Of a stretch of 64,000 nucleotides of DNA, positions 37,654 through 45,263 are shown in pieces. Origin of the DNA: Castellaniella denitrificans. Its GTDB lineage: Bacteria; Pseudomonadota; Gammaproteobacteria; Burkholderiales; Burkholderiaceae_B. How positions within the stretch are numbered: the first letter of the stretch is position 1; every line of letters starts with the position of its first letter. The position numbers were made by a program, and so were the translations under genes. The notes beneath the pieces are model-generated. The model searched no databases. It was not told the DNA's origin and worked only from the letters and a program-made list of their open reading frames with translations. Where the stretch lies: positions 310,001 through 374,000 of the forward strand of contig NZ_JBHSEZ010000001.1 of the NCBI RefSeq assembly GCF_042653765.1. The letters are read 5' to 3'.

Positions 37654-38204
37654 ATGACGACCCAGTTGCTGATCATCTGGCATTCCCGCACCGGCGCCGC
37701 GCGGCAGATGGCCCGGGCGGNNNNNNNNNNNNNNNNNNNNNNNNNNNNNNNNNNNNNNNNNNNNNNNNNNNNNNNNNNNNNNNNNNNNNNNNNNNNNNNN
37801 NNNNNNNNNNNNNNNNNNNNNNNNNNNNNNNNNNNNNNNNNNNNNNNNNNNNNNNNNNNNNNNNNNNNGCCGCCGACGGCTACCTGTTCGCCGCCCCGGA
37901 AAACCTGGCGGCGCTCAGCGGCGCCATGAAGGAATGCCTGGACCGCAACTACTACCACGTGCTGGACCGGATCAACGGCCGGCCCTACGGCGCCCTGATC
38001 ACCGCCGGCTCCGACGGCGACGGCGCCCGCCGGCAGCTCGAGCGCATCTGCACCGGATGGCGCCTGAAGGCCGTCGCCCCGACCCTGATCGTGCCCATGC
38101 GGGCCCAGACGCCCGAGGCCATCCTGGCGCCCAAGACCGTGCCCGACGACTGGCTGGCGCGCGGCGCCGAGCTGGGCGGCACCCTGGCCGCCCTGCTGCT
38201 CTGA
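37654..38204 (+). CDS. Flavodoxin / NADPH-dependent FMN reductase-like protein, interrupted by assembly gap
   Basis: The N-terminus MTTQLLIIWHSRTGAARQMA has the flavodoxin phosphate-loop pattern (HSRTGAARQM). After a run of 148 N (37721-37868), the C-terminal half YLFAAPENLAALSGAMKECLDRNYYH and GRPYGALITAGSDGDGARRQ (split at the N gap) matches the flavodoxin/FMN-reductase fold. The two halves are not in the same frame if the gap is exactly 148 nt; one more base (149, or any length 2 mod 3) would restore it. The N length is therefore probably an estimate, but a frameshift cannot be excluded. Electron-transfer function is likely; the partner is unknown. Confidence 0.7.
37721..37868. other. Assembly gap (148 N)
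   Basis: Unresolved bases inside the flavodoxin-like gene. Flanking sequence is GC-rich. The frame argument suggests the true length is not 148. Confidence 0.99.
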
Positions 38205-38312
38205 CCGTTCGCACTACCCGGCGCGCGGGATCTTCGGGTTCTCCCTGATAAATTCGGTAAAATCCCGACAGGCCCGTTTCAAGGCACCCGTCTGCAAGCC
38301 CGGAGCACCCTC

Positions 38313-38639
38313 ATGACCCACGTCGTCACCGAAAACTGTATCAAGTGCAAATACACCGACTGCGTCGATGTCTGTCCCGTGGACTGTTTCCGCGAGGGGC
38401 CCAATTTCCTGGTCATCGACCCCGAGGAATGCATCGACTGCGCCGTCTGTGTGCCCGAATGCCCGGCCAACGCCATCTTCGCCGAGGAAGACGTCCCCCA
38501 GGACCAGCTCGACTACATCCCCCTGAACGCCGAACTGTCGCCCACCTTCAAGCCCATCAACCGCTCCGTCAGCCCGCTGGACCGCGCCGACGACTGGAAC
38601 GGCGTCGCCGACAAGCTCAAGTACCTGGAACGTCCCTGA
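38313..38639 (+). CDS. fdxA: 7Fe ferredoxin FdxA
   Basis: Small soluble electron carrier with one [3Fe-4S] and one [4Fe-4S] cluster. 108 aa. The cysteine motifs are NCIKCKYTDCVDVCPVDCF near the N-terminus and ECIDCAVCVPECPANAI. The C-terminal extension (about 60-108, ending LKYLERP) is typical of the Azotobacter FdI/FdxA type. The start is ATG 38313. It is probably transcribed alone, as a GC hairpin follows 11 bp after the stop. Confidence 0.95.
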   Translation: MTHVVTENCIKCKYTDCVDVCPVDCFREGPNFLVIDPEECIDCAVCVPECPANAIFAEEDVPQDQLDYIPLNAELSPTFKPINRSVSPLDRADDWNGVADKLKYLERP

Positions 38640-38650
38640 GTTCCGCCCGC

Positions 38651-38671
38651 GGCCGGCGCACGCCGCCGGCC
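38651..38671 (+). terminator. Hairpin after fdxA
   Basis: GGCCGGCG / CGCCGGCC with a 5-nt loop (8-bp arms), then GTTCCGTCT. The T content is low, so termination strength is uncertain. Confidence 0.45.
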
Positions 38672-38699
38672 GTTCCGTCTGCAAAACCCCACATTCGGG

Positions 38700-38720
38700 C
38701 CGTATATGGTTCATATACGG
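38700..38720. promoter_or_regulatory. 21-bp palindromic operator candidate upstream of phaZ
   Basis: Perfect inverted repeat CCGTATATG / CATATACGG around GTT, centred at 38710, 116 bp upstream of the phaZ start and 71 bp after fdxA. The AT core within GC-rich surroundings and the odd-centred dyad are typical of a homodimeric repressor site (TetR/GntR class). A short 3-nt loop and no T-tract argue against a terminator. The cognate regulator is not identified. The rest of the 186-bp spacer shows no gene. Confidence 0.55.
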
Positions 38721-38825
38721 GAAATTCCGGTAGCGCCCTGTCACGATTCCCGGTACTTTAGGTCCGGATGACCGATACTCCGGCGCGCGATCCGCTCCGG
38801 ACCAGACTGACGGGAACGCCTACTC

Positions 38826-40043
38826 ATGCTGTACGACCTGCACGAGCTCCAACGCTCGATCCTCGCCCCCTTCACGGCTTTCACTGAAACCGGTTCACAC
38901 CTGTTTTCCAACCCCTACAGTCCGCTGGCCTACACCCCGCTGTCGCGGCAGTTCGCCGCCGCCTACGAACTGGCCCACCGCGTGGGCAAGGACTACGAAA
39001 AGCCGGCCTGGAACCTGGCCTCCACCCAGATCGGCGGGCGCGAGGTCGCCGTGCACGAGGACACCGCCCTGGCCCTGCCCTTCTGCCGCCTGGTGCATTT
39101 CCGCCGCGACACCCGCCGCCACGATCCGCGCGTGCTGCTGGTGGCGCCCCTGTCCGGGCACCACGCCACCCTGCTGCGCGACACGGCGCGCACCCTGCTG
39201 CCCAACCACGAGGTCTACGTCACCGACTGGATCGACGCCCGCATGGTGCCGGCGGACGAAGGCACCTTCGGCCTGGACGACTATGTCCGCTACGTGCAGG
39301 CCTTCCTGCGCCACCTGGGTCCCGACACCCATGTGATCTCGGTCTGCCAGCCCACGGTGCCGGTCCTGGCCGCGATCTCCCTGCTGGCCGCCGCCGGCGA
39401 TTCCTGTCAGCCGCGCAGCATGGTCATGATGGGCGGCCCCATCGACACGCGCAAATCGCCCACCCAGGTCAACCGCCTGGCCACGACCAAGCCCTACGAA
39501 TGGTTCGAGGACAACCTGATCCACCGGGTGCCGCCGCGCTACCCGGGCGCCGGCCGGCTGGTCTACCCCGGGTTCCTGCAGCACGCCGGCTTCGTCGCCA
39601 TGAACCCGGACCGGCACCTGAAGTCCCATTACGACTTCTACCTGCACCTGCTGCGCGGCGACGACAGCGACGCGGAAGCCCACCGCCGCTTCTACGACGA
39701 ATACAACGCCGTGCTGGACATGCCGGCCCGCTTCTACCTGGACACCATCCGCATCGTCTTCCAGGAATTCCGCCTGCCGTGCGGCACCTGGACCATCGAC
39801 GGCGAACGGGTCGATCCCTCCGCCATCCGCAAGACCGCCCTGATGACCATCGAGGGCGAACTGGACGACATCTCCGGCCAGGGCCAGACGCACGCCGCCC
39901 ATCATCTGTGCGCCAACCTGTCCCCGTCCATGCGGGAAATCCACACCGCCGCCGACTGCGGCCACTACGGCATCTTCTCCGGACGCCGCTGGCGCCAGCA
40001 GATCTGTCCTAAAATTTCTTCCTTTATCCGCGCCCACGCCTAA
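38826..40043 (+). CDS. phaZ: Intracellular polyhydroxyalkanoate depolymerase
   Basis: Mobilises stored poly(3-hydroxybutyrate) granules in the cytoplasm. 405 aa of the PhaZ1 type, alpha/beta hydrolase. The usual serine lipase box is replaced by a cysteine nucleophile, Cys174 in VISVCQPTVPVLAA, as in Ralstonia PhaZa1. The likely Asp is in the EGELDDISGQGQT segment and the His in DCGHYGIFSGRRW. The start is ATG 38826. No other pha genes are in the window, but its presence implies a PHB-storing organism. Confidence 0.93.
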   Translation: MLYDLHELQRSILAPFTAFTETGSHLFSNPYSPLAYTPLSRQFAAAYELAHRVGKDYEKPAWNLASTQIGGREVAVHEDTALALPFCRLVHFRRDTRRHDPRVLLVAPLSGHHATLLRDTARTLLPNHEVYVTDWIDARMVPADEGTFGLDDYVRYVQAFLRHLGPDTHVISVCQPTVPVLAAISLLAAAGDSCQPRSMVMMGGPIDTRKSPTQVNRLATTKPYEWFEDNLIHRVPPRYPGAGRLVYPGFLQHAGFVAMNPDRHLKSHYDFYLHLLRGDDSDAEAHRRFYDEYNAVLDMPARFYLDTIRIVFQEFRLPCGTWTIDGERVDPSAIRKTALMTIEGELDDISGQGQTHAAHHLCANLSPSMREIHTAADCGHYGIFSGRRWRQQICPKISSFIRAHA

Positions 40044-40105
40044 GCGCGACTGGCCGTTTATCTCCGGGGGACGGCTCGCGCCGTCCCCCGTGCATTTCCA
40101 CTGCC

Positions 40106-40714
40106 GTGCCTACACTGACCGACACCCTCGACGCCCTGCTGCCGCAGACCCAATGCACGCAATGCGGCTACGACGGCTGCCGTCCCTACGCCCAGGCCAT
40201 GGCCGAGGGCCTGGCCGACCTCAACCGCTGCCCGCCCGGCGGCCCGCGCGTGATCGAGGCCCTGTCGCGGGCGCTCGGCCGCCCGGCGCGGCCCCTGGAC
40301 CCCGCCCGCGGCACGCACCAGCCTTTCCGGGTGGCGCTCATCGACGAGGCGCATTGCATCGGCTGCACCCTGTGCATCCAGGCCTGCCCGGTGGATGCCA
40401 TCCTCGGGGCCAACCAGTGCATGCACACCGTCATCGAGGCCGACTGCACCGGCTGCGAACGCTGCGTGGCGCCCTGTCCGGTGGACTGCATCGCCATGGT
40501 CCCCGCGGGCCGCGACTGGACCCCGGACGACGCCGACGCCGCCCGCCAGCGCTACCAGGCCCGCAACGCCCGCCTGCGGGCGCGCCACGACGAGGCCGCG
40601 GGCCCCGCCGCGCGCACCCTGGCCAACAAGCCCGTCCTGGCCGCCCCCGACCCTCACGACAAACAGGATCGCATCGCCCAGGCCCTGGCCCGGGCGCGCG
40701 CCCGACGCCCATGA
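40106..40714 (+). CDS. rnfB: RnfB/RsxB-like iron-sulfur electron transport protein
   Basis: 202-aa protein with an N-terminal four-cysteine domain (CTQCGYDGCRP with a downstream NRCPPGG) and two [4Fe-4S] ferredoxin motifs (CIGCTLCIQACPVDAI and CTGCERCVAPCPVDCIAM). It has no N-terminal membrane helix, unlike full RnfB, and no other rnf genes are adjacent. Such solo RnfB-type proteins next to nth are common in beta-proteobacteria; a role in supplying electrons or maintaining Fe-S proteins is inference. GTG start at 40106. It overlaps nth by 4 nt (ATGA). Confidence 0.85.
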   Translation: MPTLTDTLDALLPQTQCTQCGYDGCRPYAQAMAEGLADLNRCPPGGPRVIEALSRALGRPARPLDPARGTHQPFRVALIDEAHCIGCTLCIQACPVDAILGANQCMHTVIEADCTGCERCVAPCPVDCIAMVPAGRDWTPDDADAARQRYQARNARLRARHDEAAGPAARTLANKPVLAAPDPHDKQDRIAQALARARARRP

Positions 40715-41355
40715 AACGCGCCGCCATCGAAGAATGCTTCCGCCGCCTGCGCGAAGCCAACCCCGAGCCCAGGACCGAACTGGAATACGGCAGCGTCTTC
40801 CAGCTGCTGGTGGCCGTCATGCTCTCGGCCCAGGCGACCGACCGTTCCGTGAACCTGGCCACCCGCGGCTTCTTTCCCGGGCACGGCACGCCAGAAGGCC
40901 TGCTGGCGCTGGGCGAGCCGGGACTGGCCGAGGCGATCCGCACCATCGGCCTGTACAAGACCAAGGCGCGCAACGTCATCCGCACCTGCGAACTGCTGCT
41001 GGAACGGCACGGCGGCCAGGTCCCCGACCGCCGCGAAGACCTGGAGGCCCTGCCCGGCGTCGGCCGCAAGACCGCCAACGTGGTGCTGAACACGGCCTTC
41101 CGCCAGCCCGTCATGGCCGTGGACACGCACATCTTCCGCGTATCGAACCGGACCGGCATCGCCCCGGGCAAGACCGTGCTGGCCGTCGAGCAGGCGCTGC
41201 TGCGCCGGGTGCCCAAGGAATACCTGCTGGACGCCCACCACTGGCTGATCCTGCACGGCCGCTACGTCTGCGTGGCCCGCAAGCCGAAATGCCCCCAATG
41301 CCCGATCGCGGACCTGTGCGAGTACCCGGACAAGACCCGCCCGGACGGCACCTGA
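40711..41355 (+). CDS. nth: Endonuclease III
   Basis: Base-excision-repair DNA glycosylase/AP lyase for oxidised pyrimidines. 214 aa. The helix-hairpin-helix is LPGVGRKTANVVLNTAF with catalytic Lys120; Asp138 lies in AVDTHIFRVSNRTG. The C-terminal [4Fe-4S] ligands are in CVARKPKCPQCPIADLC. Translationally coupled to the rnfB-like gene, consistent with its need for an Fe-S cluster. Confidence 0.97.
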   Translation: MKRAAIEECFRRLREANPEPRTELEYGSVFQLLVAVMLSAQATDRSVNLATRGFFPGHGTPEGLLALGEPGLAEAIRTIGLYKTKARNVIRTCELLLERHGGQVPDRREDLEALPGVGRKTANVVLNTAFRQPVMAVDTHIFRVSNRTGIAPGKTVLAVEQALLRRVPKEYLLDAHHWLILHGRYVCVARKPKCPQCPIADLCEYPDKTRPDGT

Positions 41356-41528
41356 ACCGCCCCGCCGCCCGGGTCCGCCGGGCCGTCTGGGCGCCGTTAC
41401 TGCACCGCAATATCCGGCCAATGCCGCGGCAACTCTGTAAAACCCCTATGGAGTCACGGCCCGGACCGTTCCATACTTGAAGCATTCCGCCAACGGGCGC
41501 CGCACTGCGACATGGGACACAGGGCATC

Positions 41529-42311
41529 ATGGGCACAGAACCCAGCATCATTCTCGAAACCCGCCGACTTTCAAAAACCTTCCTCGGCTTCACCGCCGTG
41601 GACAACGTGGATCTGAAGATCCAGCGCGGCCACATCCACGCGCTGATCGGCCCCAACGGCGCCGGCAAGACCACCTGCTTCAACCTGCTCACCAAGTTCC
41701 TCGTGCCCAGCCAGGGCCAGATCTTCTTCGACGGCCAGGAAATCACCGGCGACAAGCCGGCCGAAATCGCCCGCAAGGGCATCATCCGCTCCTTCCAGAT
41801 CTCCGCCGTCTTCCCCCAGCTCACGGTGCTCGACAACGTGCGCATCGCCCTGCAGCGCGCCACCGGCACCTCCTTTCACTTCTGGCGCAGCGAAACCAGC
41901 CTGCGCCACCTGGACGGCCGGGCCATGGAACTGCTCGCCGAGGTCGACCTGGCCGACTTCGCCTCCCAGATGACCGTGAACCTGCCCTACGGCCGCAAGC
42001 GCGCCCTGGAAATCGCCACCACCCTGGCCATGGAACCCAGCCTGATGCTGCTCGACGAGCCCACCCAGGGCATGGGCCACGAGGACGTCGACCGCGTCAC
42101 CCGGCTCATCAAGCAGGTCAGCGCCGGGCGCACCATCCTGATGGTGGAACACAACATGAAGGTGGTCTCCTCCATCGCCGACCGCATCACCGTGCTGGCA
42201 CGCGGCGCCGTGCTGGCCGAAGGCGACTACGCCGCCGTCTCGAACAACCCCGCCGTGATGGAAGCCTACATGGGCACCACCCAGGGCGAACTCGAAGGGG
42301 CCCATGCATGA
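41529..42311 (+). CDS. livG: Branched-chain amino-acid-type ABC transporter ATP-binding protein LivG (system 1)
   Basis: One of two ATPases driving uptake. 260 aa with Walker A GPNGAGKTT, a signature region diverged to NLPYGRKRALEIA (canonical LSGGQ is replaced, as in many LivG), and Walker B LMLLDEPTQGMGHED, where Gln-Gly replaces the usual Ala-Gly. The H-loop is LMVEHNM. First gene of a livG-livF-livK-livH-livM operon; placing the ATPases first is the reverse of the E. coli order. ATG 41529. The 173 bp before it hold the likely promoter, which I could not pinpoint. Confidence 0.93.
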   Translation: MGTEPSIILETRRLSKTFLGFTAVDNVDLKIQRGHIHALIGPNGAGKTTCFNLLTKFLVPSQGQIFFDGQEITGDKPAEIARKGIIRSFQISAVFPQLTVLDNVRIALQRATGTSFHFWRSETSLRHLDGRAMELLAEVDLADFASQMTVNLPYGRKRALEIATTLAMEPSLMLLDEPTQGMGHEDVDRVTRLIKQVSAGRTILMVEHNMKVVSSIADRITVLARGAVLAEGDYAAVSNNPAVMEAYMGTTQGELEGAHA

Positions 42312-43018
42312 GCCTGGCACTCGAAATCTCCGATCTGCACGCCTGGTATGGCGAATCGCACGTGCTGCACGGCGTGGACATGCGCGTCGAACCCGGCCAG
42401 GTCGTCACCCTGCTGGGGCGCAACGGCGCCGGGCGCACCACCACGCTGCGCGCGCTGCTGGGCCTGACCAGCCGGCGCACCGGCTCGATCCGCATCCAGG
42501 GCACCGAATCCATCCACCTGCCCACCTACCGCATCGCGCACCTGGGCATCGGCTACTGCCCGGAGGAACGCGGCATCTTCGCCTCGCTGTCCTGCGAGGA
42601 AAACCTGCTGCTGCCGCCCACCGTGGGCGACACCCTGGGCGGGGGCATGTCGCTGGCCGAGATCTACGACATGTTCCCCAACCTGCTCGAACGGCGCCAC
42701 TCGCCGGGCACCCGCCTGTCCGGGGGCGAGCAGCAGATGCTGGCCGTCGCCCGCATCCTGCGCACCGGGGCCAACCTGCTGCTGCTCGACGAGATCTCCG
42801 AAGGCCTGGCGCCGGTGATCGTGCAGGCGCTGGACCGCATGATCCGCACCCTCAAGTCCAAGGGCTACACCATCGTCATGGTCGAGCAGAACTTCCGCTT
42901 CGCCGCGCCCCTGGCCGACCACTTCTACGTCATGGAACATGGCCAGATCGTGGAACAGTTCCCCGCCAGCCAGCTCCAGGAAAAGCAGTCCACCCTCGAC
43001 AGCCTGCTGGGCGTCTGA
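42308..43018 (+). CDS. livF: Branched-chain amino-acid-type ABC transporter ATP-binding protein LivF (system 1), Arg in Walker A
   Basis: Second ATPase of system 1, 236 aa. The Walker A reads GRNGAGRTT, so the phosphate-binding Lys is Arg43 (codon CGC at 42434-42436). The signature RLSGGEQQMLAVAR, Walker B LLLLDEISEGLAP and H-loop IVMVEQN are intact. The substitution normally impairs ATP hydrolysis, though Arg at this place is something I recall in other beta-proteobacterial LivF proteins. It overlaps livG by 4 nt. The last about 15 residues (QEKQSTLDSLLGV) are typical of this subgroup. Confidence 0.92.
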   Translation: MSLALEISDLHAWYGESHVLHGVDMRVEPGQVVTLLGRNGAGRTTTLRALLGLTSRRTGSIRIQGTESIHLPTYRIAHLGIGYCPEERGIFASLSCEENLLLPPTVGDTLGGGMSLAEIYDMFPNLLERRHSPGTRLSGGEQQMLAVARILRTGANLLLLDEISEGLAPVIVQALDRMIRTLKSKGYTIVMVEQNFRFAAPLADHFYVMEHGQIVEQFPASQLQEKQSTLDSLLGV

Positions 43019-43079
43019 CCGACACCCGCCCCTTTCTCACCGATCCGCCGGCACAACCGGCACATACAGGAGACTTCCC

Positions 43080-44291
43080 ATGAAACTGCGTACCCTATCC
43101 GCCGCGCTGGCCGTTGCCGGCCTGGGCTTCGGCCTATCGGCCCAAGCCGCGGGGATTTCCGACGACGTGATCCGCATCGGCTTCATCGCCGACATGTCCG
43201 GCGTGTATGCGGACATCGATGGCAATGCCGGGGCCGACGCCATCCGCATGGCGATCGCCGACATGGGGGGCGAGATCAACGGGAAGAAGATCGAACTGCT
43301 CACCGCCGACCACCAGAACAAGGCCGACATCGCCTCGGCCCGGGCCCGCGAATGGTTCGACCAGCAGCACCTGGACATGCTGATCGGCGGCACCAACTCC
43401 GCCACCGCGCTGGCCATGGCCGCCGTCGCGGCCGAAAAGAAGAAACCCTTCCTGGTGGTGGGGGCCGGTTCCTCGGCGCTGACCAACGCGCAATGCACGC
43501 CCTACACCGTCCACTACGCGTACAACACCGTCGCCCTGGCCAACGGCACGGGTTCGGCCGTGGTGCGCGAAGGCGGCAAGACCTGGTTCTACCTGACGGC
43601 CGACTACGCCTTCGGCCATTCCCTGGAACAGGACACGATGAAGGTCGTGGAAAAATCCGGCGGCAAGAACCTGGGCGCCGTGCGCGCGCCGCTGGCCACG
43701 ACGGACTTCTCCTCCTTCCTGCTGCAGGCGCAGAGCTCGGGCGCCCAGGTCCTGGGCCTGGCCAACGCGGGCGGCGACTTCATCAATTCCGTCAAGGCCG
43801 CCAAGGAATTCGGCATCACCAACACCATGAAGCTGGCCGGCCTGCTGGTGTTCATCAACGACGTCCACGCCCTGGGCCTGGAGAACACCGCCGGGCTGTA
43901 CCTGACGACCGCCTGGTACTGGAACCAGGACGACGCCTCGCGCGCCTGGTCCAAGCGCTTCTTCGAGAAGCACAACCGGGCGCCGTCCTTCCTGCAGGCG
44001 GGCGACTATTCCGCCGCCAAGACCTACCTGGAAGCCGTCAAGGCCACCGGCACCGACGACGGCGACGCCATCATGAAGCAGCTCAAGAGCGTCAAGATCA
44101 ACGACATGTTCATCAAGAACGGCTACGTCCGCAAGGACGGCCTGACGATGCACGACATGTACCTGGCCCAGGTGAAGAAGCCCGACCAGTCCAAGGCGGC
44201 CTGGGACTACTACAACATCGTGCGCACCCTGCCGGCCGAGTCGGTCTACGGCGCGGAATCGACCTCCACCTGCGCCCTGCTCAAGCAATAA
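43080..44291 (+). CDS. livK: ABC transporter substrate-binding protein (system 1)
   Basis: Periplasmic binding protein, 403 aa. A signal peptide covers about 1-24 (ending SAQAAG), and the mature start ISDDVIRIGFIADMSGVYAD shows type-1 binding-fold features. NQKADIASARAREWFDQQ-like and ADYAFGHSLEQDTMKV segments are shared with the protein at 1-875. The ligand is uncertain; the subgroup includes branched-chain and aromatic-type substrates. ATG 43080 with AGGAGA upstream. It is followed by a strong stem-loop before livH. Confidence 0.92.
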   Translation: MKLRTLSAALAVAGLGFGLSAQAAGISDDVIRIGFIADMSGVYADIDGNAGADAIRMAIADMGGEINGKKIELLTADHQNKADIASARAREWFDQQHLDMLIGGTNSATALAMAAVAAEKKKPFLVVGAGSSALTNAQCTPYTVHYAYNTVALANGTGSAVVREGGKTWFYLTADYAFGHSLEQDTMKVVEKSGGKNLGAVRAPLATTDFSSFLLQAQSSGAQVLGLANAGGDFINSVKAAKEFGITNTMKLAGLLVFINDVHALGLENTAGLYLTTAWYWNQDDASRAWSKRFFEKHNRAPSFLQAGDYSAAKTYLEAVKATGTDDGDAIMKQLKSVKINDMFIKNGYVRKDGLTMHDMYLAQVKKPDQSKAAWDYYNIVRTLPAESVYGAESTSTCALLKQ

Positions 44292-44306
44292 GCGGCGCAT
44301 GAGCTC

Positions 44307-44334
44307 CGGATTCCCGCCTTCGGGCGGGAATCCG
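44307..44334 (+). promoter_or_regulatory. Intercistronic stem-loop between livK and livH
   Basis: Perfect 12-bp stem CGGATTCCCGCC (44307-44318) / GGCGGGAATCCG (44323-44334) closed by a TTCG tetraloop, 15 nt after the livK stop. It lacks a T-tract, so it is more likely to protect the upstream message from 3' exonucleases or cause partial termination. Either would raise binding protein over permease. Confidence 0.7.
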
Positions 44335-44375
44335 CGATCCGCGACACCCCTTCCGCCCGATTCCGCCGCAGCCCT

Positions 44376-45263
44376 ATGACACAACTTTTCGGTGTTCCCA
44401 TCCAGGCCCTGCTCGGCCAGCTCCTGCTCGGCCTGGTCAACGGCTCGTTCTACGCCGTGCTCTCGCTGGGGCTGGCCGTCATCTTCGGCCTGCTCAACAT
44501 CATCAATTTCGCCCACGGCGCGCTCTACATGCTGGGCGCCTTCGTCGCCTGGATGGGCCTGCAATACCTCGGACTGAACTACTGGGTCATGCTGGCCGCC
44601 GCCCCCGTGGTCGTGGGCCTGTTCGGCATCGTCCTCGAACGCCTGCTGCTGCGCCGCCTCTACAAGCTCGATCCGCTCTACGGCCTGCTGCTCACCTTCG
44701 GCCTGACGCTGCTCATCGAAGGGCTGTTCCGCAGCTTCTACGGCGTCTCGGGCCAGCCCTACAGCACCCCCGCCCTGCTGCAGGGCGGCGTGAACCTGGG
44801 CTTCATGTTCCTGCCCATCTACCGCGCCTGGGTCGTCGTGGCCTCCATCCTGGCCTGCCTGCTGACCTGGTTCGTCATCGAAAAGACCCGCCTGGGCGCG
44901 CTGCTGCGCGCCGGTACCGAAAATCCCAAGCTGGTCGAGGCCTTCGGCGTGAACGTGCCGCTGATGATCTCGCTCACCTTCGGCTTCGGCGTCGGCCTGG
45001 CGGGTTTCGCCGGCGTGCTCGCCGCCCCCATCCTGCAGGTCTCCCCGCTGATGGGCTCGAACCTGATCATCGTCGTCTTCGCCGTGGTGGTCATCGGCGG
45101 CATGGGCTCGATCCTGGGCTCGATCGTCACCGGCCTGGGGCTGGGCGTCATCGAAGGCTTCACCAAGGTCTTCTGGCCCGAGGCCTCCAGCACCGTGGTG
45201 TTCATCATCATGGTGATCGTGCTGCTGACTCGCCCGGCCGGGCTGTTCGGGAAAGAATCATGA
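44376..45263 (+). CDS. livH: Branched-chain amino-acid-type ABC transporter permease LivH (system 1)
   Basis: Inner-membrane permease, 295 aa with about 8 membrane segments. The family N-terminus LLLGLVNGSFYAVLSLGLAV and the LNIINFAHGALYMLGAF motif are present, and the cytoplasmic EAA-like loop reads LVEAFGVNVPLMISLTFGFG. ATG 44376. It overlaps livM by 4 nt. Confidence 0.94.
   Translation: MTQLFGVPIQALLGQLLLGLVNGSFYAVLSLGLAVIFGLLNIINFAHGALYMLGAFVAWMGLQYLGLNYWVMLAAAPVVVGLFGIVLERLLLRRLYKLDPLYGLLLTFGLTLLIEGLFRSFYGVSGQPYSTPALLQGGVNLGFMFLPIYRAWVVVASILACLLTWFVIEKTRLGALLRAGTENPKLVEAFGVNVPLMISLTFGFGVGLAGFAGVLAAPILQVSPLMGSNLIIVVFAVVVIGGMGSILGSIVTGLGLGVIEGFTKVFWPEASSTVVFIIMVIVLLTRPAGLFGKES

Noticed and set aside
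38240..38263. fdxA promoter with TAAAAT at 38258-38263
   Set aside because: The -10-like box is plausible, but no -35 hexamer at suitable spacing could be found.
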